32,389 bases of DNA from Scleroderma bovista (taxonomy: Eukaryota; Basidiomycota; Agaricomycetes; Boletales; Sclerodermataceae): assembly GCA_037178675.1 (NCBI GenBank), contig JAYMGJ010000738.1:1-32389 (forward strand), read 5' to 3'. The notes beneath the pieces were generated by a model. That model searched no databases and was not told the DNA's origin. It worked only from the letters and a program-made list of their open reading frames with translations. Shown here in pieces: positions 19,430 to 28,953 of this stretch. Position 1 is the stretch's first letter, and the number at the start of each line of letters is the position of its first letter. A program made the position numbers and the translations under genes.

Positions 19430-19898
19430 ACTCCGAAGTTGTTTGGCTCCGTGTCATGGCAGCTACATGCAAAACATTAGACCGCTTGCTGCTACGCTCG
19501 ACTTACTAGTAGGATTTGTGTTTACATGTGGAGTTGAAGTAAAAATAGCACTGATCAAAACTTGGGAAGTGCCGGGACTCATCTAATCCGTTAAAGTTTA
19601 ACTCGCCACGCCCAGTCGAGTCCCCGATCAGCTCGCAACAAGCGCAGTAATCACCTTTCTATTCTGACCACGATGAGCGCAGTTCCGTCAGAAAATGACC
19701 GAGAGAGAAAGGGAGACCGGTGCTTTCTAGCCCCGCTTTACTCACTCACCGCATGGGCTGCAGGGTCGCCTCGTCTACATGGGCGCGCCGCACATGACGC
19801 CAACGTCTGCATCTTCCTCGACTTCCTGGGAGGAGAGCATAGGTGGTAGACTTACACGGGCATGCGGTAGTCTGAGTTCCTGGCCGTTTTGCTCCCCG
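19430..19898. other. Intergenic region, nothing recognised
   Basis: Between the monooxygenase fragment and the phosphatase-like sequence I see no open frame with protein-like composition and no repeat. Confidence 0.4.
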
Positions 19899-20570
19899 TC
19901 ATCTCATGACCCTAATCCCTGTCCCGCTCGGCCGTCCTCCAATTTCACGAGCTTCGAATGCAATGAGTTTGAGACAAATCAGATACGCCACGGAGGCGGG
20001 CGACGACAGACGCGTATGCACTGAGTGGTAGGCGTGGATGAGGTAGGCTATGACTGCTGCAGCGCTGCGGGCGCGCCCAGCTTCACAATGAACGTATGTT
20101 TCTGCGTTGTGAGTGCAGCTTCGTCTGTTGAGGGAGTATGCGTTGGTCTCGCTGGTAGAACGGGGAAGACGCGTCCAGGATCTGGCATACGAGGCGTAGG
20201 TAGTCGCGGACTTTTTCTTCCTCAACCATGGGCACACGGAGATACCGCTCAAACTCGTGGTCCAGAGCGAGCCCATAGTCGTCCGCGTCGCACTCGGCAG
20301 CGATGTTGGACGGATGCCGAGTGCTTTATTGTATTTCCTTCGCTTCATAGTAACACCTACGATCATCGTACAAACGAATGGGCCAACCAAAGGATGGCTT
20401 ACTCGACCAGGGCTTCATTTAAGTTCAGCCACGTGCGCGGGGATGCTAAGTTCGGGACGGAGGTAGAGGAAGTCTGGAAGGATCGTGGAGGCGCTGAATG
20501 TGGGGAAGTCGGATTCGGTCGAGGGAGCAACTGCCATATTGAAGAGGCGGGATGTGGGTATATTGGGCAT
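19899..20570 (-). pseudogene. Dual-specificity phosphatase-like gene, probably degenerate
   Basis: On the minus strand, an N-terminal segment from ATG 20570 (or ATG 20537) reads ...ILPDFLYLRPELSIPAHVAEL. A separate frame carries NIAAECDADDYGLALDHEFERYLRVPMVEEEKVRDYLRLVCQILD. A further frame carries the signature YVHCEAGRARSAAAVIAYLIHAYH. Together these follow the order of a fungal dual-specificity phosphatase; HCEAGRARS fits the HCxxGxxR(S) active site, with Cys as nucleophile. A 46-base GT...AG interval could join the second and third parts. The join of the first to the second part is unclear, and after AYH the expected sequence (LSAYASVVARLRG) is in another frame. I therefore think it carries frameshifts, but a multi-exon gene with unusual junctions is not excluded. 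Confidence 0.55.
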
Positions 20571-20992
20571 GGGTGTATCTGGTGTGCGAGGAGGGGTGAG
20601 TGATTACGATGCGTGAACGCCGAGGGTGGAGGGAGGTGGAGAGGGAAGAAAATCACCAGGAAATAATCTGGCTTGCCACTGCTACTCTAGGCCCAAGGCT
20701 CGAAATCGTCTCAACTATGACTGCTCCTGGGACCGTTACCTGTCATCCTGAATTACTTCGACAATGGCACGTACATCATCCGGGTTGAAGATAAACTCTA
20801 CAAGCTCTTTCATTCTATCTTAGTGAATGAGTTGAGTCCCCAATCTTCGTCAACCTCCCAAAGCAGGTTGGAGGAGAAAATCGACGAGTTTCCAATTATG
20901 AAAGTTGAAGGACCGATAATTGCATTACAACACACGTCATTGGTACCCCTGCTACTGGGATGTAAGCTGTCTGGAATGAAGCTACAGTGCCT
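20571..20992. other. Intergenic region, nothing recognised
   Basis: No protein-like frame or repeat is seen. The right end is the 3' flank of monooxygenase copy 2. Confidence 0.4.
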
Positions 20993-22465
20993 CTATCTGC
21001 GACCCAAGCCGCTCATGTTCCACACTACTGACGTCTGCACAAACCACAAACTCCCCAACACTGATAGAAAGAGATTCCGCAATGTTGTTTTACTGATGGG
21101 TAGCCACCATGCTATATTCTCATCTTTAATTCCAGCCATGGAGAGGATACGCTTCGTGAACGCGATAACCTCTAGTGCGCGCGATCGTCGTTCGGCCGCG
21201 AACGAGGTAAGAATGGTATCCGCGGCAGAGAGTGGTCCCATCTCAGTGGCGTTGATATGCCTCGTGAGGGCTGCGCCAAGGAAGATTGCGTCTCGCAGAC
21301 CAAGATTCATACCCTGTCCACCGGCAGGTGAATGGATGTGAGCAGCATCGCCCACAAGAAGGATAGCAGCTCCTTGAGCATCCATCGAGTCGCCAGTTGG
21401 AAGGCGGGTAAAGAAGGTGTCGGCGACAGCAGAGTGGGTCCGGAAGCGAGAGTACCAGATGATATCTTTTACGTAGACGGATTTACCGCTGGGGTTGACG
21501 GAGGGATCAGATGAGAACTCGATGGGACCATATTTGTCGACAAGATTCTGCAAATACTCCTTTGAAGGTGAACATGGAATATCTCCGGTGACACCGACGC
21601 TTATTCTGAAAATCCTTCCTTTTATGATTTGCCCTGTCGTGGTGGCGTGGTATTCATTGAGTGCAGAGGCATGAGGAGTGCAAAGGAAGAAATTCTCTGG
21701 ACACATTGTTCCTCTGGTCAAAAATCCATCCAGATTTTCATCGTCAAAAGTAACATCGGCTTGCGCGACCTGCGCCAGCGCAGTATGGTTGTTTTCACTC
21801 GTCGGGTCCACGAAGTTGATCCCAGCATTAGCGCGAATCTAAACAATATATGTTTATGATATGAACAGGCGATCGTGCCAAGACAGCACAGACGCACCGT
21901 TGAACGTGCTCCATCTGCGGCTATGATATATTTGGCTGTAATGACTTGGCCGTCTTCAAAAGTAACATCCGCACGCTTGGCATCGTTTGAGTTCGGCTTC
22001 ATACCCACGGCTCTGTAGGGGCGATGTACGGTGACTCCAAGGCTGGCAAGCTTCTCCCCGAGGATTTGCTCTGTAAGAACCTGAGGTATAATAAGGGTGT
22101 AGGGATGCCTCGTGTATGGCTTTAAGCGTGCAAATGGAATCTGAGTGATTATGGTGGTACGAGTAGCTTGTGTGATACACGTCCACTTGGAACCTCTGGA
22201 GACAAATTCGTCGCCACAACCTATCGTGTCCAACATCTGCATGAAGCCTATGTCGAGAAAACTTGAAACGAATAATTCACCGTGGAGTACTCACTTCCAT
22301 TGTAGCAGCATGTAGAAAAATGGCACGGGAGCCGTTCTCTCCTTGAGTCACAGCATCCACGATAACAAAGTCCCGAAACCCATGGTGGATGAGAGACAAG
22401 GCAGCAGCCAGACCAGATGGACCAGCTCCAACGATCAGCGTACAAGTGCTCGAGGGGAGCGACAT
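20993..22465 (-). CDS. FAD-dependent monooxygenase (phenol hydroxylase-like), copy 2
   Basis: Three exons (22465-22295, 22236-21898, 21838-20993) encode 451 residues, with exon lengths identical to copy 1 (171, 339, 846). The FAD fold GAGPSG, the DG motif AADGARST and the GD motif LLVGDAAHIHSPAGGQGMNLGLRDA are all intact. The protein resembles copy 1 closely over its whole length, including the hydrophobic tail (LRNLFLSVLGSLWFVQTSVVW). Upstream, the frame stays open to an ATG at 22618, which would add a membrane segment (VGYIAWCLVLTTLTFFFY). The same bases also look like a 5' intron (GTATAA...CTACAG), as in copy 1 where the upstream frame is broken. I therefore prefer the start at 22465. Expected reaction: oxygen- and NAD(P)H-dependent hydroxylation; substrate unknown. 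Confidence 0.88.
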
Positions 22466-22851
22466 GTGTGGGATCCTGATTTTCCTGTAGAAAAAGAATG
22501 TTAGAGTGGTCAGAACCAAACACCAGGCTATATACCCTACCGTTATACCTATGCTTGACCGGACTAGGTCGGGGTCACCTGCTGCGAACCACACGAGACG
22601 CGGTGCGCGCACAGGCATTCATGATATTTGCGGCAGGCATAATCATCTCGACCAATTAGCCAAGCCCCCAAGTGCATCCGCGATCAACAAAAGTCAGATG
22701 ACAGAACGAACTCGTGCCAAGAAGTGTTTGACCTGAGCAAGTTTGTCGTAGCATAGGCGGCCATAATATCAGTTCATATATTTTGGAGATGTGAAAATTA
22801 ATGTTGAATTAATACATTTGTCGCTAATTTTCGCGCCTCCAAATTTTTGGG

Positions 22852-23460
22852 ATGCCCCGTGTGTTAGTAGACATCAATAGGCGAGAAGAAGAAGACCCTC
22901 ACTTTTGGCTGAAATGCAGACACCTTGACATAAGACGCCTGGTACAAACTTTCCTCTACAAGGCCCTTCACTGCGCGCTCCGAATAGGTGACTTCTGGAA
23001 TGTCATCCCTCAACATGCCCATAGAGCACATTGCTCAAGCTGTAACGACTCATGACCACATATAGACTGTGAGAACATGGCAATATCCACATCTGGAGGT
23101 TAGTGCGGCAAACATGGCCAGCTTCTTTTGCCCGTGGCCTGAGATCCAACTCGGACTAATTTTAGGCTGCGGAAGCATTGCGCTCCCACTCCAGAACGAG
23201 GAAAGCAAACCGAGTGGACTTTCAAGACTCCACATCCTAGGATCTGTGTCTGCGCACCTCATCTGGGACCTGCGCTACGAACATTCAAGGTCTCAGATCC
23301 AGGTGGCATAATAAAATCAACCAACGCACCGACCTAGACAGAAACCTTGCCACCATATATGATCGAAAACTCGTAAAAGATACATCGCAAGCATCACTTC
23401 TCGAGCGGCTTCCCTCCGTCGAGACGGACTGGATTACGAACCCTGTATAACCTCCCCAAA
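22852..23460 (+). pseudogene. Relic of a retroelement C-terminal region (RNase H/zinc-tail type)
   Basis: Open pieces in different frames match the conserved end of agaricomycete non-LTR retroelement proteins as I remember them. They are DIRRLVQTFLYKALHCALRIGDFWNVIP with a Cys-rich HRAHCSSC segment (to 23055), then WPEIQLGLILGCG and LGSVSAHLIWDLRYE (23069-23311), then INQRTDLDRNLATIYD ... LPSVETDWITNP (to about 23451). A stop codon and frame changes interrupt it and the upstream reverse-transcriptase part is absent. It is a dead 3' fragment, as typically left by truncated reverse transcription. Confidence 0.55.
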
Positions 23461-23741
23461 CTAAACGGGATAAGCAGTAAGCTTACAGAGCCACACCCGT
23501 TTCAAAACGGATAGTACGTAAGAGCATTTTTCCTCGTCCCAGGGGGCGTCCGTTTGGCAAGTGTTTATGTAGAACTGGACTAGTCAGTTGCCGCAATCAG
23601 ACCCGCGACATGGGCGTTGCGGCTGGGTGGCGACTCCATTTGCAGTCCCCACGCACAGCCACCTGCAAATTATTCGGAATAAATTATATGGAAGGTGTCT
23701 TGTTCTGCGGAGGGGTGACCTGATTGCGTTTGTTAAACGGG
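23461..23741. other. Spacer between the two retroelement relics
   Basis: No gene or repeat is recognised in these roughly 280 bases; they may be further decayed retroelement sequence. Confidence 0.3.
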
Positions 23742-24164
23742 CTAATCCGACGGTGATGAACATGTCCTAGAAAGTGGGGGGCAAGTTAGGACGATGGGTA
23801 TGTTACACTGGAGGTACTTCGGGTGAGGGTAGGGAGTTGTCGTTTGAGCGTGTTGGTGGTGCGGAAGAATTCTATTAGCGCTTTTACACCCCCTGTTGGT
23901 ACCGAGGATGTCCGACGTGACAAGATCCTCTGAGGCGCCCATGAGGATATGGTGTTGGTTTTCATAAATACAGGGCAGGTGGCAAAGATGTGATCTCACG
24001 ATTGGCTCACCGCACGGACAAGACCGATCTTCTGTCGGGACGTGTTTGTAGTATGTAGGATTCGCCAATGAAAGCGCCGCGGTCCTGAACGGCGTTGGAT
24101 GAGCTGGCCAAATTGAGAAAAGAGATGACGTAGCGTTGTGTGGAAGTGTTGGAGCTTGGAACAC
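23742..24164 (-). pseudogene. Relic of a second non-LTR retrotransposon C-terminus (CPCGE zinc tail)
   Basis: The minus strand carries ...YYKHVPTEDRSCPCGEPIV, then YENQHHILMGASED, ...VTSDILGT and, one frame over, GGVKALIEFFRTTN. This order matches the cysteine-containing tail after the reverse transcriptase in basidiomycete LINE-like elements (CPCGE ... REHIL ... Y..HRHIL ... DILGT..G..AL..F). The domain before it is too decayed to follow, and the frame changes after DILGT. It lies in the opposite orientation to the relic at 22852-23460 and represents a separate insertion. Confidence 0.55.
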
Positions 24165-25035
24165 GGTGGGAGGATCATGGACAGCCGGCGAAGACCTTGC
24201 GATTTTTTGAAAGATCGACTGTTAATAAATATCGAGTATGTTACGCCAGTCAACGATACGTTGAGCGGCGCAGTCAGATTAGTGAAATCACCCACCGATT
24301 CTCGTCATTTCAATGACTCGAAGTTGCAATGGCACCGGAAACGATTGTCTTCCATCGAATCTTCGGTCTGCCTTGGGGAGACTAAATGGTACCATGGTAG
24401 AACTCCGCTTCTTGAGCCGGGGGGCCCTTGAACCGCAACCACGACCATGGACGAACGATAAAAAGCACACAGAACGTCTGGCCCCCTCAGCGAGAACGAT
24501 TCTTACGAGTCATTACACAAGTTGACCAATCTATGCCTCGGGGCGCTCAGTTGATGGGTGATAGCAGAGTAATGAAGGATCGATGAGATGTACGTAGGTA
24601 CAGGGGGGTGGTATGTAGGGGTTGGGCGAAGCCCTGAGGGCTTCCGGCCCGAAACGAGCCCGCAGGGGAAAGGCTGAGCTGTTCCCTGGCTGAAGGAGCG
24701 GGCGATGCAATCGGCGAAGATGATTACCCTGTGGGCGCTGTAGGGGGGGGGTTGGGTGTTGCTGCTGCCTCAGGTGAGGCACGCTCGACCCAGGGGCTTC
24801 TGGAGGTCTGGCAGAGCTCCCAGGGACTGGGGAGACTAGAGGAAGTAGGGAGAGTAGAGGTGTTCAGTCACTCCAGGACTGAGATCAAACATATACAGAG
24901 GAAAGAGGGAAGTTTTCTTAGTAAGCTAAGTACAAGCCTACATAGCTAAGGTAAGAGTTCAGTATCAGTACTACCAATTCTACACCTAGAGACAGCACTG
25001 TCTCTACAGCGCAAAGGAGTTCGGTCATGAGCCGA
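24165..25035. other. Mixed intergenic sequence downstream of the recombinase gene
   Basis: No gene is recognised. The stretch 24610-24860 is GC-rich and holds short inverted repeats (for example GAAGCCCTGAGGGCTTC). The last 150 bases before 25036 are the 3' flank of the split recombinase gene on the minus strand. Open frames here (24531-24782 minus, 24731-24949 plus) have low-complexity composition. Confidence 0.35.
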
Positions 25036-25401
25036 CTAACGTACTGGGGGTTGCGTGTATCTAGTGAAAGGTTCCAAAACTGGTGATGACTGTAGGTAGG
25101 GTGCTAGAATCATGGCATGTTTCCTGAGATATATTGTGAAAGTGTTCCCCGCCCAGCGTCCTTGGGATTGGATGACGTCAAAAGGTACTCCACGCAGGAG
25201 GTATTCTAGAGTTCCTCCGATACGGAGGCTGTGTCCTTTCAGATTGGGTAAATTAATGCTGTTTGTTGATTCTGTTGGTGAGTTCTCGTTTGCTTAGGGG
25301 GCGACATTTGCCACTGGAGTGAGTCCAGGTGAATAGATGTTCACTGGGTGTTACGTTATTAATTCGGAAGTGGTTTTCAAGCGCTGATGCAGGGTCTGCT
25401 G
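25036..25401 (-). pseudogene. Tyrosine recombinase-like gene, C-terminal part, split by the transposon
   Basis: The minus strand continues a recombinase from the transposon edge: ADPASALENHFRINN ... LFTWTHSSGK ... RPLSKRELTNRIN, then after one extra T a second frame NLPNLKGHSLRIGGTLEYLLRGVPFDVI, GRWAGNTFTIYLRKH and the stop at 25036. The HSLR, GRW and IYLRKH motifs give the H-x-x-R, H/W and nucleophile Tyr of tyrosine recombinases. The pattern is that of the DNA breaking-rejoining enzymes abundant in agaricomycete genomes. The T insertion near 25250 means this gene was already damaged, or became so, besides being split. The N-terminal part is at 32022-32389. Confidence 0.75.
25400..25401. repeat. 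Left TG of a probable 2-bp target duplication
   Basis: TG directly precedes the left terminal repeat and TG (32022-32023) directly follows the right one. Deleting the element and one TG gives a continuous recombinase frame, which supports this duplication. A 2-base match alone would be weak. Confidence 0.55.
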
Positions 25402-25435
25402 CATCAGCAAAGTTACAAACCACCTACTGTGTCTG
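25402..25435 (+). repeat. Left terminal inverted repeat of the Plavaka element
   Basis: CATCAGCAAAGTTACAAACC and the following 14 bases are the reverse complement of 31988-32021 with two mismatches. The first 21 bases match perfectly. Confidence 0.9.
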
Positions 25436-25570
25436 ACAGCATCTGCGTGAATCTGCCTTTGTCTGATCGAGTCTGCCAACGTTAGCTGAAGATGTGAGAA
25501 CACTAGCCGTGAACGCAGACCGTGCAGACCGCGCAGACGTGCGCAGACACTCGCAGACACTCGCAGACTG
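25436..25570. repeat. Left subterminal motif array (GTCTGC/GCAGAC)
   Basis: About five ATCTGC/GTCTG-type motifs on the plus strand (25441-25476) are followed by seven GCAGAC motifs in inverse orientation (25514-25568), many spaced by 9-10 bases. A matching array occurs at the other end. Such arrays are typical transposase-binding sites in CACTA-like and related elements; binding here is inferred. Confidence 0.75.
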
Positions 25571-25590
25571 TAAAGTGTTATAGTATATGA

Positions 25591-28500
25591 TTAGAATGCA
25601 ATTTCGAATGCATGGTGGTCAATGTATTTATTTACATAGTAGGCCTGAAAAATATCAAGAGAATTGGTATGCCAAATGTCAATAGGTAGACGATTATGTC
25701 CATAGACAGGAATAAGGTGCGCCCCACGGAGTATACAATCGACGTGAACAACTTCCAGCTCCCGTCGACCATTTGCGTCAAGATCCGGTTGGACGATCCA
25801 CATGCCAGTATCTTCATCAGGCCCTTCCGAGATTGTCGAGAACCACTGAATAAGTGCACACAGATATTTTGCGCTGTTGTAGGAAAACGAGAAAAAAAAG
25901 AAAGACCCTGCCCACATGTAGCCCCCGCATTCCTAGTATATCAGGATCCCGCTCGAGAAAGACCGTATCATAACGTGCCTGCCCCTTGCACCAGCGTGGA
26001 GTGCTTCGAATGCACTCTGTGTGCATGCCCCCGAGACCTGACAAGTCACTAGGTGCGTAGAATGTTGCAATGGCACTATGAAAGACCGAGATAGGTGAAT
26101 CCGGCGAAAGGTCGGGTGGAAGTGCAGTGTCCGTGCTAGCGTTGTTCGAGAACTGGAATTCAAGGAAGTGGCGGACAAGGAGTGGCAGGTCAGGCACTTC
26201 AATGTGACCGGCAAGTGCATATAGGTCAGTAGGAATGTTTTGCACTGTAGAACACACAGTGAGAGGATAGAATCAGACATATGGTAGGCTGCAACATACC
26301 TGGCGTTTTTGCCAAACGAACATGGTTAAGAACACGTGGGCCATCATCTGCTGCCTGGATCTCATCATCATCAATGTTGTCCGAGTCCTCGCCAGTGTCA
26401 TCATGCTCGCCATACTGTAGTTCAACGTCTCGCATGGCTGCTGAGAGCACAGATCCATCAAGCATGCGACGACTTTGAAAATCAACTCGTGCTGCAGCAA
26501 GTTTGTCAAGACGCTGGTTAGTGACAAGCATTTGGCCCAAGGCTTCAAAACGATTTGAACGCCGCCATGGCTTCTTAACTGCTTTGATGTGCTTTGATTC
26601 AGTAATAGATGAACACAGACCATTCGGTGTGCCGAATTCTTGGATGAGGTGCCGGTAATGCATCATGGAGTGTTGGCGTGGCAATGAAAAACCCTTTGAC
26701 CCATGTTCACGGACGCCCGTCTCTTGGAATATGCGACGATGATGGTGAAAACATTCAAGGGCATGTTCAAGACTGCCCAGCACACTTTCGTTTAGTGAGT
26801 TCCTTCGTGCGTAGTAACAGAAGTCCAGAAAAGCGCTGAGTGTGCGCACCATTTCTGATGGCACGTGGCCTTCAATTGCGGGAAGACAGACTTTCATCAA
26901 CGCCTTGGAATCATCTCTCGTCCATTGTTTGAATTGTCGACCTTCTGGAAAACGCCGCAAGTTTGGATAAAGTGGAACAGCCGCAATCCTGTTCCAAACC
27001 AGGGACTATGATCAGATCAAATATAGGGCTTTATGTGAATTCACTCACCTCCGATCAATATCATCCAGGATGCGGCTGGCCTCTGCTTCTCTGTGTGTAT
27101 GCTTAAGGTACTCGGCAATCCAAGTGATGAGGTGGTCTTTAAAGACACCTTTGATTATTTGGTGAAGAAGATCGGGGGACAACATTTTGTAAATATCAGC
27201 GTATGGAAAGTCATTTGTGAACGGCTGCCACAAATGACTGTTAGTACCGCATTGACAAGTCGAAGTTCACATACCGTGAGATACCCCACTATTCCATATT
27301 GATCCCACAGCTCCGCAATCACAAATGCATGAATGCAGTATTCTGCATGTCTCTGAGATCGTGGAAGACCACCGTGTCCATCAAGATTATTAGACATATT
27401 TGTACAGCTATCAATAGTTGCACATTAGTTGTATTTCCCCTATTAAAATCAAATCTCACAGTGGACACCATCCTTGTACAATGCACGACAGTAACACCTG
27501 TTCGGGGTAGTCTGCAATGTAGGCTGCAAGGGCATACACGACACGCCTGAAGTGTCCATCAGGGCATTGTCGGACTTCCGGTTTCAACATCCCACTCCGC
27601 AGTGAAGACAAAATATGTGCAAGTGTTGAGTGAAATAATTGGCGTCGGAATTTCCGAAATTCAGCAGTATCCTCATTTTCACGGTCCGCTGTGCATCCAT
27701 CAGTGGAATAAAAGTGATAATACAAGACACTAACTTTTAGGGATTGCAAGGAATGCCAGTAACACAACAGCATTCTGGTGGGCCCGTTGAGTATTGTTAT
27801 GAGTATTGCCAATTGACAAGTAAAGGGGATAGTAGTCATGTTGGCCTGTCGCAACTGATACTGTAGTTTTGTCGCTGCCTAGTATGATGGGTACCAACAT
27901 CGTGCCATGCACATCAGCATGATCCTTTGCAATCGTGTCCTGTCGATTTATTAGCCTTCAAGTCCACCTAATTAAATGGAACTGAACCGGTGTACTGCGT
28001 GATTCCATGCCCAATTGCCTGACATGAAATTTTCCCACCTACGCTCACCACTTGGTTCAAATTCATGGTAAGGGGCATAGTCGAAATGCCCATGGAAGTC
28101 AGGATTGCTCAAGAGATTGGCAACAACAGTGTTTGGGTCACGGAACCAGACATCATAAGTCTGTTTCATCCAGCGAGGAGGTTGAGATGCCGGAATGTTG
28201 CCTTTAAACTGCACCTGTGCAGATTTCCATGGGGCGTCTCCATGTGGAATGGCATCAATGACCCAGTGTAGGTCAGCATGGTCAGCGTAAGGAGCCCGAT
28301 CATTATGTTGAAGCATAGATGCCGTCCAAAGCTGCATGAGCCTGTCCACATGGGACTGTGGCATCTGGTTCTCAGAGAATAGAAATTCCGCAGTCTCAAA
28401 TTCAATACAAGATGCAAATGGATACCAGTCATCCCTCTGCATATCTTGAGGAGTGGGCAGGGCTCCTGGAGGGAGATCATTTCCATTACTGTCTGTTGGT

Positions 28501-28760
28501 GTAGCTATGCCTTTGAGATCACATCAAAACACAATGAGAGTAATCTTACCATCAAGAACGGGATGATATTCCCTGGTACATTGTGAGGGGTCGTGACCCA
28601 TAGCTGGAGGCGGGTCTTCCTGAACGACAGCATGCTGTATAGGTGGCCCACTGGAATTGAGACTAGAGTGGACTCGATGGATATGTTGCGTTAAGCCAGA
28701 GCGATTTTTCAATTTGCGGGGACAAAAGGGACACGGAAAATCATGAGACTGGGAGGACAT
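25591..28760 (-). CDS. Plavaka/KDZ transposase (eight exons, one apparent frameshift)
   Basis: The exon chain on the minus strand is 28760-28550, 28510-27996, 27939-27735, 27688-27460, 27407-27275, 27224-27049, 26988-26300 and 26244-25591; phases agree at every junction. It would encode about 936 residues. Residues 10-31 form a C2H2 finger (CPFCPRKLKNRSGLTQHIHRVH). Then come EFLFSENQMPQS, a WENFMSGNWAW block, and the core. Likely catalytic acids are D in LGSDKT (exon 3), D in SPDLLHQIIKG (exon 6) and E in SSITESKHIKAV (exon 7). After LHVGRV in exon 8 the frame runs to a premature stop at 25817. The expected C-terminal sequence (CALIQWFST ... DEDTGMW ... AYYVNKYIDHH) lies in the next frame, because the T run at 25892-25899 has eight bases where seven would keep the frame. 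Either an inactivating indel or a sequencing error. It cuts and joins transposon ends in the nucleus. Confidence 0.85.
25892..25899 (-). other. Homopolymer frameshift site in the transposase
   Basis: This run of eight A on the plus strand (eight T in the gene) is where the conserved reading switches frame: upstream GMRGLHVGRV is in one frame, downstream SFSYNSAKYLCAL is in the frame reached by one base fewer. Homopolymers are frequent sites of both real slippage and assembly error. Confidence 0.7.
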
Positions 28761-28953
28761 GACACGACAGTTGAGAAAAAATGGACTGACCTTGTGTACA
28801 CGACCCTTATTTCTATTTAACCAACAAAGGTCAACATTACAACGCCTACAAGTTGCACTCGAACTTTGTTACCTCCCACCGCATCACACGGTGAAAAGCA
28901 CTCATTTTGTCACATTCCTTTGACATTTCCTTTCTTTCTTTCTTTCTTTTAGT
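28761..28953. promoter_or_regulatory. Bidirectional promoter between transposase and companion gene
   Basis: Only 193 bases separate the two divergent start codons, so both promoters must overlap here. A TTTC microsatellite (about 28929-28950) ends in TTTTAG three bases before the companion ATG, which looks like a 3' splice site, so that gene may have a 5' UTR intron. No clear TATA box is seen. Confidence 0.55.

Noticed and set aside
22277..22618. Start of monooxygenase copy 2 at ATG 22618 as the main start
   Set aside because: The extra segment coincides with conserved splice-like signals, and copy 1 has a stop in the matching region.
23050..23262. Minus-strand ORF over the retroelement relic
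   Set aside because: It is antisense to the better-supported plus-strand relic and has no family likeness.
24288..24525. Possible tRNA or small RNA around GGTTCAAGGGCC (minus strand, near 24420)
   Set aside because: There is no A box or cloverleaf and the B-box match is poor.
25380..25412. Hairpin GCTGATGCA…TGCATCAGC at the left transposon edge as a functional element
   Set aside because: It spans the junction between recombinase codons and the inverted repeat, so it is probably a product of where the insertion fell.
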